18,128 nt of DNA, from assembly GCA_051001995.1 (NCBI GenBank), contig JBPCMT010000096.1:1-18128 (forward strand), read 5' to 3'. Positions 1 to 6,331 of this stretch are shown here, piece after piece. This DNA comes from CAWEHQ01 sp051001995 (GTDB lineage Bacteria; Actinomycetota; Thermoleophilia; Solirubrobacterales; Thermoleophilaceae). Position 1 is the stretch's first letter. The number at the start of each line of letters is the position of its first letter. Under the pieces are notes generated by a model that saw only the letters and a program-made list of their open reading frames with translations, was not told the origin of the DNA and ran no database searches. The translations under genes were made by a program, and so were the position numbers.

Positions 1-78
1 GGCGGCGCCGCGGCGTCGAGCCCGCGCGCCGGCGAGCCCGAGCCCGCCGCGCTGGCCGGCGGCGATCCGCGTCGCTAG
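1..78 (+). CDS. C-terminal tail of an upstream gene, cut by the window edge
   Basis: Frame 1 is open from the first base to a TAG at 76-78 and gives a 25-residue low-complexity tail rich in Gly, Ala and Pro that ends GGDPRR. Nearly every third codon position is G or C, as in the real genes here, which supports coding. There is no recognisable motif and the product cannot be named. The next gene starts 22 bp downstream on the same strand, so the two may be co-transcribed. The open frame could be chance in such GC-rich DNA. Confidence 0.4.
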   Translation, partial: GGAAASSPRAGEPEPAALAGGDPRR

Positions 79-100
79 CGGCGGCCGGGCCGCTTCCTCG

Positions 101-994
101 ATGCGCCTGCGTCCGCTGCTCGAGGGGGCCGCTCGGCGCGCCGCGCGCTCGATGCGGCGGTGGGTCGCCGAGCCCGTCGAGTGCCCGGCGGGTTGGGTCA
201 CCGCCGCGCCGGACTTCGTCGGCGTCGGCGCTCAGCGCTCGGGCACCCAGTGGTGGTACGGGCTCGTCACCGACCACCCGCGCGCCAATGCGACCTCGGC
301 CGCGGCGAGGCGGCTCGGCCCGCGCGAGCGGCCCGACGCGAGCGCCTCGATACCCACGATCCCCCAGGCGCCGATCGTCCGCGAGCTGCACTTCTTCGAC
401 TCGTTCGCCGAGCGCGAGCTGTCAGTGCACGACTCCGCGCTCTACCACCGCTTCTTCCCCCGTCCGCCGGGCGAGCTGTCCGGGGAGTGGACACCGCGCT
501 ACATGCTCGACTTCTGGACTCCGCGGCTGCTGCGGCGCGCAGCACCAAAGGCTAGGCTGCTGGTGCTGCTGCGCGACCCAGTCGAGCGGCTGCGCTCGGG
601 GATGTCGATCCTCCTGCCGGCGGCCCGCGCTCGCGGCACGCCGCTCGCCTGGAACCTCCTCAACGATGCCGTTCTCCGGAGCCTGTACGCACCGCAGCTC
701 GCGCGGTTGCTCGAGCACTTCCCGCGCGAGCAGCTGCTGGTGCTCCAGTACGAGCGCTGCACGCTCGATCCGGCGACCGAGATCAGGCGAACCTACGAGT
801 TCCTGGGCCTCGAGGCGGACCACGTTCCCGCGCGCCTGCGAGCACAGGCCGGTCCGGCGCGGCCGAAACCGGAGTTCCCCGAGGCGGTGCGCGAGGACCT
901 CGTGGCGGCGCTCGCCGCCGACGTGCGCGAGCTCGTTGCTCGCTTCCCCGAGATCGACCCCGAGCTGTGGCCGAGCTTTCGCGACGCTCTCTGA
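101..994 (+). CDS. PAPS-dependent sulfotransferase domain protein
   Basis: A 297-residue cytoplasmic-type sulfotransferase, expected to move sulfate from PAPS to a hydroxyl or amine, probably on a glycan or glycolipid. The 5'-phosphosulfate loop is at about residues 41-52 (GVGAQRSGTQWW). A RELHFFD segment at 94-100 resembles the catalytic region of heparan-type sulfotransferases. The 3'-phosphate site is LLVLLRDPVERLRSGMS at about 153-169, with the usual Arg and Ser. Length is normal for the family. The ATG at 101 is the first start after the previous stop; a second Met at residue 18 is possible. No ribosome binding site is visible, so translation may depend on the upstream gene. The protein is clearly different from the three paralogous sulfotransferases further along. 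The acceptor is unknown. Confidence 0.85.
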   Translation: MRLRPLLEGAARRAARSMRRWVAEPVECPAGWVTAAPDFVGVGAQRSGTQWWYGLVTDHPRANATSAAARRLGPRERPDASASIPTIPQAPIVRELHFFDSFAERELSVHDSALYHRFFPRPPGELSGEWTPRYMLDFWTPRLLRRAAPKARLLVLLRDPVERLRSGMSILLPAARARGTPLAWNLLNDAVLRSLYAPQLARLLEHFPREQLLVLQYERCTLDPATEIRRTYEFLGLEADHVPARLRAQAGPARPKPEFPEAVREDLVAALAADVRELVARFPEIDPELWPSFRDAL

Positions 995-1014
995 GGGTCC
1001 GGGGAGCTCGCAAG

Positions 1015-1020
1015 TAGAAT
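1015..1020 (+). promoter_or_regulatory. Putative -10 element (TAGAAT) ahead of corA
   Basis: TAGAAT lies in the 65-bp gap between the sulfotransferase stop and corA. A transcript starting about 7 bp downstream would begin near 1027, just before a GTG at 1029 and some 33 nt before the assigned corA ATG. No convincing -35 hexamer is visible. Confidence 0.45.
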
Positions 1021-1059
1021 CGCCCGGAGTGACGATGCTCGACGACCCCTCGATACGCG

Positions 1060-2052
1060 ATGCCGAACCTCCCGAAGCCACGCCTCCGCCGCCCAGCGCG
1101 CACGCGGGTCGACGCACGTCCTCAGGCGCCGACTGAGCCCAACGTCGAGGTCGTCGACCACGGCGGCCTGCGCTGGATCAACATCGAGCGCCCCGGCGCG
1201 CTTGAGCAGGCCTGGCTCGAGGAGCACTTCGAGTTCCACCCGCTCGACTACGAGGACGTCGCCTCGCGCAACCAGCGCCCGAAGATCGACGAGTACCCCG
1301 ACTACCTGTTCATCGTCCTGCACTTCCCGGTCTTCGACAAGGCGGTCGGCCGCCTGAACACCGGCGAGCTCGACATGTTCATCGGGCCCGACTTCCTGAT
1401 CACGCTCCCGAACGCGCCACTGCAGCCGGTCCGCTACCTGTTCGAGCGCTGCCGCGCCTCCGAGGACATGCGCGAGACGCTGTTCTCGAAGGGCCCCGGC
1501 TATCTCCTCTACAAGGTCGTCGACGACTCGTTCGACTACTGCTTCCCGATGCTGCGAAAGGTCGGCAACAAGCTCGACACGATCGAGGGCGAGATCTTCG
1601 AGGGGCGCTCGGAGGAGGTCGTCCGCGACATCTCCAACGTCAAGCAGGAGATCATCAACTTCCGCAAGATCATCCGCCCGCAGCGCACCGTGTTGCGCGA
1701 CCTCGAGCGCACGAAGCAGCGCTACCTGGCGGAGGACCTCGAGCTCTATTTCGACGACATCGTGGACGCGTCGGAGCGGATCTGGGACATGCTCGAGAAC
1801 TACAAGGAGGTCGTGGAAGCGCTCGAGGACACCAACGAGTCGGTCCTCTCGCACCGCGTCAACGACGTGCTGCGCGTGCTGACCGCGTTCAGCGTGATCG
1901 TGCTCCCGCTGACGCTGATCGCGAGCATCTTCGGAATGAACGTCGAGCTGCCGGGCGACGAGTCGCTGGCGATCTTCTGGGTGATCGTCGTCGCGATGGT
2001 GGGAGTGCTCGGCGGGATGCTCGCGTTCTTTCGCAGCCGCGGCTGGCTCTAG
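1060..2052 (+). CDS. corA: CorA-family Mg2+/Co2+ transporter
   Basis: A 330-residue member of the CorA metal ion transporter family, a homopentameric inner-membrane channel for Mg2+ (also Co2+ or Ni2+). It has the usual large cytoplasmic N-terminal domain with long acidic helices (about 30-265). Two C-terminal transmembrane helices follow at about 272-291 and 303-322, with the signature GMN at 292-294 ending the first (SIFGMNVELPG). The C-terminus FFRSRGWL is basic, as expected for the cytoplasmic tail. The ATG at 1060 is the only in-frame start after a stop at 1030, and the first 25 or so residues are Arg/Pro-rich and poorly conserved in the family. The last 24 sense bases occur again at 9596-9619 in the same orientation, which makes this 3' end the probable left boundary of an accessory block. 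Confidence 0.93.
   Translation: MPNLPKPRLRRPARTRVDARPQAPTEPNVEVVDHGGLRWINIERPGALEQAWLEEHFEFHPLDYEDVASRNQRPKIDEYPDYLFIVLHFPVFDKAVGRLNTGELDMFIGPDFLITLPNAPLQPVRYLFERCRASEDMRETLFSKGPGYLLYKVVDDSFDYCFPMLRKVGNKLDTIEGEIFEGRSEEVVRDISNVKQEIINFRKIIRPQRTVLRDLERTKQRYLAEDLELYFDDIVDASERIWDMLENYKEVVEALEDTNESVLSHRVNDVLRVLTAFSVIVLPLTLIASIFGMNVELPGDESLAIFWVIVVAMVGVLGGMLAFFRSRGWL
2027..2050 (+). repeat. Direct repeat, left copy (3' end of corA)
   Basis: The last 24 sense bases of corA, starting TCTTTCGCAGCCGCGG and ending GGCTCT just before the TAG stop, are identical to 9596-9619 in the same orientation, 7,569 bp away. An exact 24-base match is not expected by chance in a window of this size. The two copies diverge at the stop codon: TAG here, TGA in the right copy. 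Confidence 0.85.
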
Positions 2053-2071
2053 CGTGATCTTTCAATCAGGG

Positions 2072-2157
2072 GGCACTCGTGCCGAGGCACCGCGGACCGC
2101 TGCTTAGGTACCTTGGCCAGTACAGTTGCTGTACGTGGGCCACACGCCTTGGGCCCA
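2072..2157. other. Convergent intergenic region with several inverted repeats
   Basis: The gap between the converging corA and glycosyltransferase genes holds three dyads. GGCAC/GTGCC/GGCAC at 2072-2090 can pair in two exclusive ways. GTACAG-TTG-CTGTAC at 2120-2134 is perfect. TGGGCC-N10-GGCCCA lies at 2136-2157. None is followed by a T run, so a classical intrinsic terminator is not shown, though a bidirectional terminator role would fit the position. A protein-binding operator or a recombination-associated structure is the alternative. Confidence 0.35.
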
Positions 2158-2159
2158 GG

Positions 2160-3575
2160 CTATTTGCGAGAAAGCGCCCCGCGGGCGGCCCGGACTAGCC
2201 GCCGGCCCTTCTTACGTACAGCGGCCGGCAGTCGACTTACGTCCCCCCTGCGCACCGGCCGGTTCAGTGCCTCCCGGTCGGGTGGCGGGGGGCGCCATAC
2301 CTGCAGAGCGCGGGAGTCCAAATGAACCGATTCGGGCGTACGGCCCGGAGCCTCCCGCTCGAACACAAACAGCCGGCGCTCGCCGGGCCCGAAAGCCGCC
2401 GCCCCGAACACCTCGAGCCAACGCTCACGGTGCTCGAGCGTGCCAAAACCGGCCTCTCGCGCGATCGAGCCCGACGCCTCGGACTCTCGTGCGAGCGCCA
2501 GCGGAAGGTCGCCGATATACGCGCGCTCGTGACCCTCCCACCCCTCCGGCGTGATGTCCGCCGGGAGTTGTGCGCGGAACACCTCGAGCGATGCCACCAC
2601 GATCACTAGCCGGGCGGCGATGCGAAAGGCTTCATGGAGGAGCTCGTCAAGTCGGTCCGCGGGCGGGTCCAGGAGAACCACGGCCCCCGCCGCCCTGTCA
2701 TTGATCGGCATCCGACCGGCTGGCGGGGCCTTCAGCGTGACCGGACCCTCGAGCGCAGCGCCGAGGGCAGGGGCGCTGAAGGCCAACTCCAGCACGGATT
2801 CGTCCCTCACCCCCGCCCCACGAGTCCGGGCGACCACGGTAGCGGCGCGGGCGAGATCGACCAGCGCGGGCGCGCGCGGCAGCTGCTCCACCAACGCTTC
2901 GTAGGCACCATAGCGGGGGCTAGCGGCCTTCCGCGCCAGGTGCTCGGGGAACTTCCAAACGTCCTCAGAGCCGAGGTCAAGCGCGTGGACAGAGCGATTA
3001 AACCCGACCCGATAGCCGGCTCTGCGGATGCGGTGCGACGTGGAGGCATCCTGAACGTACGCCTCCCTCAGAGCGTCGCGGCGGATGATCTGGAAGTGGG
3101 TGCCGACGTATCGGCACTCGACCAGGTCCTCATCGACCTCCCCGATGACCCCGCGCAGGGCTTCGATCGCGGCGATGGTCTCGGGCGGCACCCAGCTCGG
3201 GATCACGCTTCGGTCGAGGTCCACCGCGATCGTGCCGAAGTCCGGATATCGCCGCATCAGCTCCAGTTGCCGTCCGAGCCACGACGGAGAGAGGTCCGGG
3301 ACGATCAGGTCGGGGTCCGTCACCACGTAGGGGTCGCTCGTAGTCGCGTCGATGCCATGCTGGAACGCCGGCACATACTCGTTGGTCGGTCGCAGGATCA
3401 GCCGATCGAAGCGGTCACGGTTCTCAGCCAGCCAGTTTCGGACCTCCGGGCCGGAGGCGTTGTCGACGACGGTCAACCGAATCGGCTCCGGCGTGCGCTC
3501 GAGAAGCGCATCGACGGTCCTGACGACGTGCTCAAGCCGGTTGTGGCTCAGCATGATCACGTCGGTCGGATCCAT
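2160..3575 (-). CDS. GT2-fold glycosyltransferase fused to a degenerate methyltransferase-like domain
   Basis: A 471-residue protein. The N-terminal half (about 1-225) is a GT-A fold glycosyltransferase: DVIMLSHNRLEHVVRT at 5-20, VVDNASG at 36-42, and a DxD-type metal site TDPD at 86-89. It would transfer a nucleotide-activated sugar to a glycan acceptor. The C-terminal half (about 260-410) resembles the second half of a class I SAM methyltransferase: a strand and loop with LLDPPADRLDELLHEAFRI, then ARLVIVVAS. The glycine-rich SAM loop is missing, so it is probably inactive or binds something else. The tail is basic. The ATG at 3575 was chosen because the fold starts at once after it; the frame stays open 68 codons further upstream, but that stretch has no family character. 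It diverges from the acyl-AMP ligase gene only 69 bp away. The domain 2 assignment is tentative. Confidence 0.75.
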   Translation of the reverse strand: MDPTDVIMLSHNRLEHVVRTVDALLERTPEPIRLTVVDNASGPEVRNWLAENRDRFDRLILRPTNEYVPAFQHGIDATTSDPYVVTDPDLIVPDLSPSWLGRQLELMRRYPDFGTIAVDLDRSVIPSWVPPETIAAIEALRGVIGEVDEDLVECRYVGTHFQIIRRDALREAYVQDASTSHRIRRAGYRVGFNRSVHALDLGSEDVWKFPEHLARKAASPRYGAYEALVEQLPRAPALVDLARAATVVARTRGAGVRDESVLELAFSAPALGAALEGPVTLKAPPAGRMPINDRAAGAVVLLDPPADRLDELLHEAFRIAARLVIVVASLEVFRAQLPADITPEGWEGHERAYIGDLPLALARESEASGSIAREAGFGTLEHRERWLEVFGAAAFGPGERRLFVFEREAPGRTPESVHLDSRALQVWRPPPPDREALNRPVRRGDVSRLPAAVRKKGRRLVRAARGALSRK

Positions 3576-3585
3576 CAGCGCGGCA

Positions 3586-3591
3586 AGTCTA
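3586..3591 (-). promoter_or_regulatory. Putative -10 element (TAGACT) of the glycosyltransferase gene
   Basis: Read on the minus strand, TAGACT ends 10 nt before the ATG at 3575, which would leave a leader of only a few bases. It faces the divergent TAGTCT at 3633-3638. No -35 is obvious. Confidence 0.35.
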
Positions 3592-3632
3592 TGGTGCCCC
3601 GCGCTGTGCCCCCGGCGGAGCGAATGCGAGGC

Positions 3633-3638
3633 TAGTCT
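3633..3638 (+). promoter_or_regulatory. Putative -10 element (TAGTCT) for a leaderless acyl-AMP ligase transcript
   Basis: TAGTCT followed by exactly 6 nt and then the ATG at 3645. This places the expected transcription start on or next to the A of the start codon. No Shine-Dalgarno sequence is present, as expected of a leaderless mRNA. Confidence 0.45.
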
Positions 3639-3644
3639 CACGGC

Positions 3645-5321
3645 ATGGCAGAGTCCGCGACGGGCGCGATCCGGCCCGACAGCTTGGTGCCGCGCCTGGA
3701 GGCGGCGGCGGAGCGCGGCAGGTCGGTCGTGTTTCCGGAGGAAGATCCTTCGGACCGGATTTCCTGGGCGCAGATCCACGAGGACGCCCGCGGCATGGCG
3801 GCCACCCTTCAGGCTCGTGGTCTAGGGCCGGGCGATCGAGTGGCTCTCCTGGGACCGACCTCCCGCGCGCTCGTCACTGCGATTCAGGCGGCCTGGCTCG
3901 CCGGCGCGACGTTGACGGTGCCTCCGCTCCGTTCTCGCCTCGTCTCCGAGCAGGAGTTCTGGGGCCAGACCCGGGCGCGGCTCGAGCTGACGGACGCCGC
4001 CCTCACCGTTGCCGACCCCGCACTTACCGCAGGCCTCGAAGGGCTTTCGACTGTGACGCTCCCCGACCTCGGTCCCGGCGCCGGTCGCCCCGGTCCCGAC
4101 GACTATGAGCCACCTCCGGAGGACCCCGAGGCGGTGGCGGTCCTTCAGTTCACGAGCGGCTCGACGGCCGACCCGAAGGGCGTGATGATCCCCCACCGCT
4201 GTATCGCCGACAACCTCGACGCTGTCTCGGAGCGGCGGCCGATCGACGCCGACGACGACGTGGTGGTCTCATGGCTTCCGCTCTACCACGACATGGGCTT
4301 GATCTACGTCCTGACCCAGTGCATGACCGTGGGGGCCGACCTCGTGATCTCGACGCCCCAGCACTTCATCGCGTCCCCGGCCCGGTGGATGGAGTCGATG
4401 TCCGCGTTCGGGGGCACCTGGACCATCGGGCCGAACTACGCCTTCGCGGTGTCCGCTCGGATGCTCAGGCGGTTGCAAGGACGACTCGAGCTGTCCGCGT
4501 GCCGGAGCCTTGGAAGCGGCTCGGAGCCGATAGATCCCCAGGCCATGCGGGACTTCGAGTCGCTCGCCGCCGGGCACGGCCTCCCCCCAGCGGCGATGTA
4601 CGGCGCCTACGGCATGGCTGAGGCGACCGTGTGCATCAGCGCCCCTCCGGCGGGAAGCGGCCTCACTGTTGACGTGATCGACGGTACGCTGCTCGAGCAC
4701 GAGCACCGGGCCGAGCCACTCCCCCCGGACCACCCGCGAGCCACGACCCTGGCCCGCGTCGGGCCGCCGCTGCGGAGCATGGAGACGCGAATCGTCGACC
4801 CGGACACGGGAACCGTGCTAGAGGATCGGCACCTGGGAGAGATTGAGGTGCGCGGTCCGTCCGTGGTGCCCGGCTACTTCCGCCGTCCGGATGCCACCGC
4901 TGCGGCCTTCCGGGAGGAAGGATGGCTCCGGACCGGCGATCTGGGCTACCGGGCGGACGGCGACCTCGTGATCGGCGGCCGACTGAGCGACATCATCATC
5001 GTCGGCGGCCGAAACGTCTTTCCTCAGGACCTCGAGCGGGCCGCGGAGACGACTCGCGGGGTAAGACCGGGGAACGTGGTCGCCTTCGGCACCGAGGGCC
5101 GGCAAGGTCGCGAGGAGGTGGTGGTCGCCGCGGAGGTCAAGGTCAACGACCTCGAGCGCGTGCGCCGCGACATGGCTCGCGCGGTCGGCGAGGCGGTCGG
5201 CATACGGCCGGCCGACGTGGTGCTGGTACTGCCGGGTACGCTTCCGAAGACATCGTCGGGCAAGCTTCGCCGGAGCCTCTGCCGCGCACGGTACCTTCGC
5301 TCCGAGTTGGTGTCCGCGTGA
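3645..5321 (+). CDS. Fatty acyl-AMP ligase (FAAL-type, ANL superfamily)
   Basis: A 558-residue adenylate-forming enzyme that should activate a fatty acid with ATP and hand it to the phosphopantetheine arm of an acyl carrier protein. Visible motifs: the P-loop-like FTSGSTADPKG at 169-179; the FAAL-typical SWLPLYHDMGLI; YGMAEA at 322-327; the TGD aspartate at 432; the hinge region GRLSDIIIVGGRN from 445; and LPKTSSGKLRR with catalytic Lys540. The PLYHDMGLI, YGMAEAT and GRNVFPQDLE signatures favour a fatty acyl-AMP ligase over an acyl-CoA synthetase. It is a stand-alone protein and no PKS or NRPS is in the window. Its stop overlaps the GTG of the ACP gene (GTGA), so the pair are translationally coupled and almost certainly partners. 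The acyl chain length cannot be told. Confidence 0.9.
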   Translation: MAESATGAIRPDSLVPRLEAAAERGRSVVFPEEDPSDRISWAQIHEDARGMAATLQARGLGPGDRVALLGPTSRALVTAIQAAWLAGATLTVPPLRSRLVSEQEFWGQTRARLELTDAALTVADPALTAGLEGLSTVTLPDLGPGAGRPGPDDYEPPPEDPEAVAVLQFTSGSTADPKGVMIPHRCIADNLDAVSERRPIDADDDVVVSWLPLYHDMGLIYVLTQCMTVGADLVISTPQHFIASPARWMESMSAFGGTWTIGPNYAFAVSARMLRRLQGRLELSACRSLGSGSEPIDPQAMRDFESLAAGHGLPPAAMYGAYGMAEATVCISAPPAGSGLTVDVIDGTLLEHEHRAEPLPPDHPRATTLARVGPPLRSMETRIVDPDTGTVLEDRHLGEIEVRGPSVVPGYFRRPDATAAAFREEGWLRTGDLGYRADGDLVIGGRLSDIIIVGGRNVFPQDLERAAETTRGVRPGNVVAFGTEGRQGREEVVVAAEVKVNDLERVRRDMARAVGEAVGIRPADVVLVLPGTLPKTSSGKLRRSLCRARYLRSELVSA

Positions 5322-5653
5322 GCGCTGCCTCCTCGCTGTCTTTTGAGCGGTTCGCCGTGCACGTGGCCGAGGAGCTGTCGCTCAATCCAGGCGACTTCGT
5401 GCGGGAGGCCCGCTTGGCTGAGGACCTCAGTCTCGATTCGTTTGACATGGTCCAGGTTCTGATGCGGATCGAGGAGCTCGGGGTGCGCCTGCCGGACGAG
5501 GCGGTCATGGAGATCCGGACTGTGGGCGAGCTCTACGACCAGTACTTGACGGAGGCGAACCGGGCGGAGTCGGACATGCCTGACAAGCTCGCTGGGAGCC
5601 CTCCGTGCCACGATTCCCTGGCCGCCCCGCCCCGAGCGGAAGACTCGCTCTAG
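5318..5653 (+). CDS. Acyl carrier protein, partner of the acyl-AMP ligase
   Basis: A 111-residue protein with the ACP four-helix pattern over about residues 5-80. The modification motif DLSLDSFDMVQV has Ser41 as the predicted 4'-phosphopantetheine attachment site. Downstream helices match the family (VLMRIEELGVRLPDEAVMEIRTVGELYDQY). The core is followed by about 30 extra residues of low complexity (Pro, Ala, Asp, Ser), more than a minimal ACP has. The start is GTG at 5318, overlapping the ligase stop by 4 nt and placing the protein start at the first helix. The TAG stop is embedded in CTAG, which is also the stop of the converging acyltransferase gene. It would carry the fatty acyl group made by the ligase to an acyltransferase, probably one acting on a sugar or lipid. 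Confidence 0.85.
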   Translation: MSAASSLSFERFAVHVAEELSLNPGDFVREARLAEDLSLDSFDMVQVLMRIEELGVRLPDEAVMEIRTVGELYDQYLTEANRAESDMPDKLAGSPPCHDSLAAPPRAEDSL

Positions 5654-6291
5654 CGACCCTCCTCCCGGATCCGCGGCGCGGTCGAGCCGGCGCCCTCCGC
5701 CCGCGCTCGTCCAACCACGCGGGCGGGAATTCCGGTGGCGATCGAGTAGTCCGGGATGGTGCCCCGGACCACGCTGTTGGTTCCGATGACGCAGTACCGG
5801 CCGATGGTGGAGCCGGCAAGAATCGCCACGCGCTCCCCCAGACCGCTGCCTCTGCCGATCAGGACAGGCGCCGCCTGCGGCGGATTGAGCGCGATGTTCT
5901 CGTGCGGCCCGTCGAGCTTGTGGTCGCTGTCGGTGACGAGCGAGAAGGCGCCGATGGCCACGTCGTCCTCAATCACCACCGACTCCGCGGCCAGGATCCT
6001 GCAGTGGAGTGCGAGTCCCACGCGATCTCCGATCCGGATCGCGGGGTCGGGGCGGCCCCATGCCGTCGGGAGCACCGAGAGCATCGCCTCGACGATCTTG
6101 ACGTCCTCGCCGATCGCGATCCGATGCGCGCCCATGACGGTCGGCTTGTAGATCGCCGACCTAGGCCCGAGGCTGTGGAACCGGCGCTGCCAGTAGGGAT
6201 GCACGACGCGACCCCGCAGCGCGAGTCCCACCATCGGATCCTCCACCACCCTGCGGAGCTGCCTCCGTACCTTCCTTCCCCGGGGTGCCAC
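5650..6291 (-). CDS. Hexapeptide-repeat (left-handed beta-helix) acyltransferase
   Basis: A 213-residue member of the LbH transferase family, which forms trimers and moves acetyl or other acyl groups to sugar hydroxyls or amines. Imperfect hexapeptide repeats run over about 45-190: AIRIGDRVGLAL, SVVIEDDVAIGA, VLIGRGSGLGERVAILAGSTIG, and CVIGTNSVV, followed by the usual GIPARVVGRA closing segment. A loop after a coil (FSLVTDSDHKLDG, D121 and H124) matches the position of the catalytic His loop in related O-acetyltransferases. The GTG at 6291 is preceded by TATGCT and 8 nt. It lies convergent to FAAL-ACP and shares the CTAG stop with the ACP. Given that neighbour, an ACP-linked acyl donor is as plausible as acetyl-CoA, but the sequence does not decide. 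Confidence 0.85.
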   Translation of the reverse strand: MAPRGRKVRRQLRRVVEDPMVGLALRGRVVHPYWQRRFHSLGPRSAIYKPTVMGAHRIAIGEDVKIVEAMLSVLPTAWGRPDPAIRIGDRVGLALHCRILAAESVVIEDDVAIGAFSLVTDSDHKLDGPHENIALNPPQAAPVLIGRGSGLGERVAILAGSTIGRYCVIGTNSVVRGTIPDYSIATGIPARVVGRARAEGAGSTAPRIREEGR

Positions 6292-6299
6292 GGCTGGCG

Positions 6300-6305
6300 A
6301 GCATA
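6300..6305 (-). promoter_or_regulatory. Putative -10 element (TATGCT) for a leaderless acyltransferase transcript
   Basis: On the minus strand TATGCT is followed by 8 nt and the GTG at 6291. It lies back to back with the FkbM promoter; the whole divergent intergenic region is 40 bp. Confidence 0.4.
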
Positions 6306-6319
6306 GCGGCGACCGCGGC

Positions 6320-6325
6320 TAAGCT
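6320..6325 (+). promoter_or_regulatory. Putative -10 element (TAAGCT) for a leaderless FkbM methyltransferase transcript
   Basis: TAAGCT is followed by exactly 6 nt and the GTG at 6332, the same spacing as at the acyl-AMP ligase gene. No ribosome binding site is visible. Confidence 0.4.
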
Positions 6326-6331
6326 GGTGCG

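Noticed and set aside
793..1854. Long open frame on the minus strand opposite corA (353 codons)
   Set aside because: It mirrors corA codons in GC-rich DNA, shows a repetitive Val/Glu/Asp/Leu composition and has no family motif. corA on the other strand is unmistakable.
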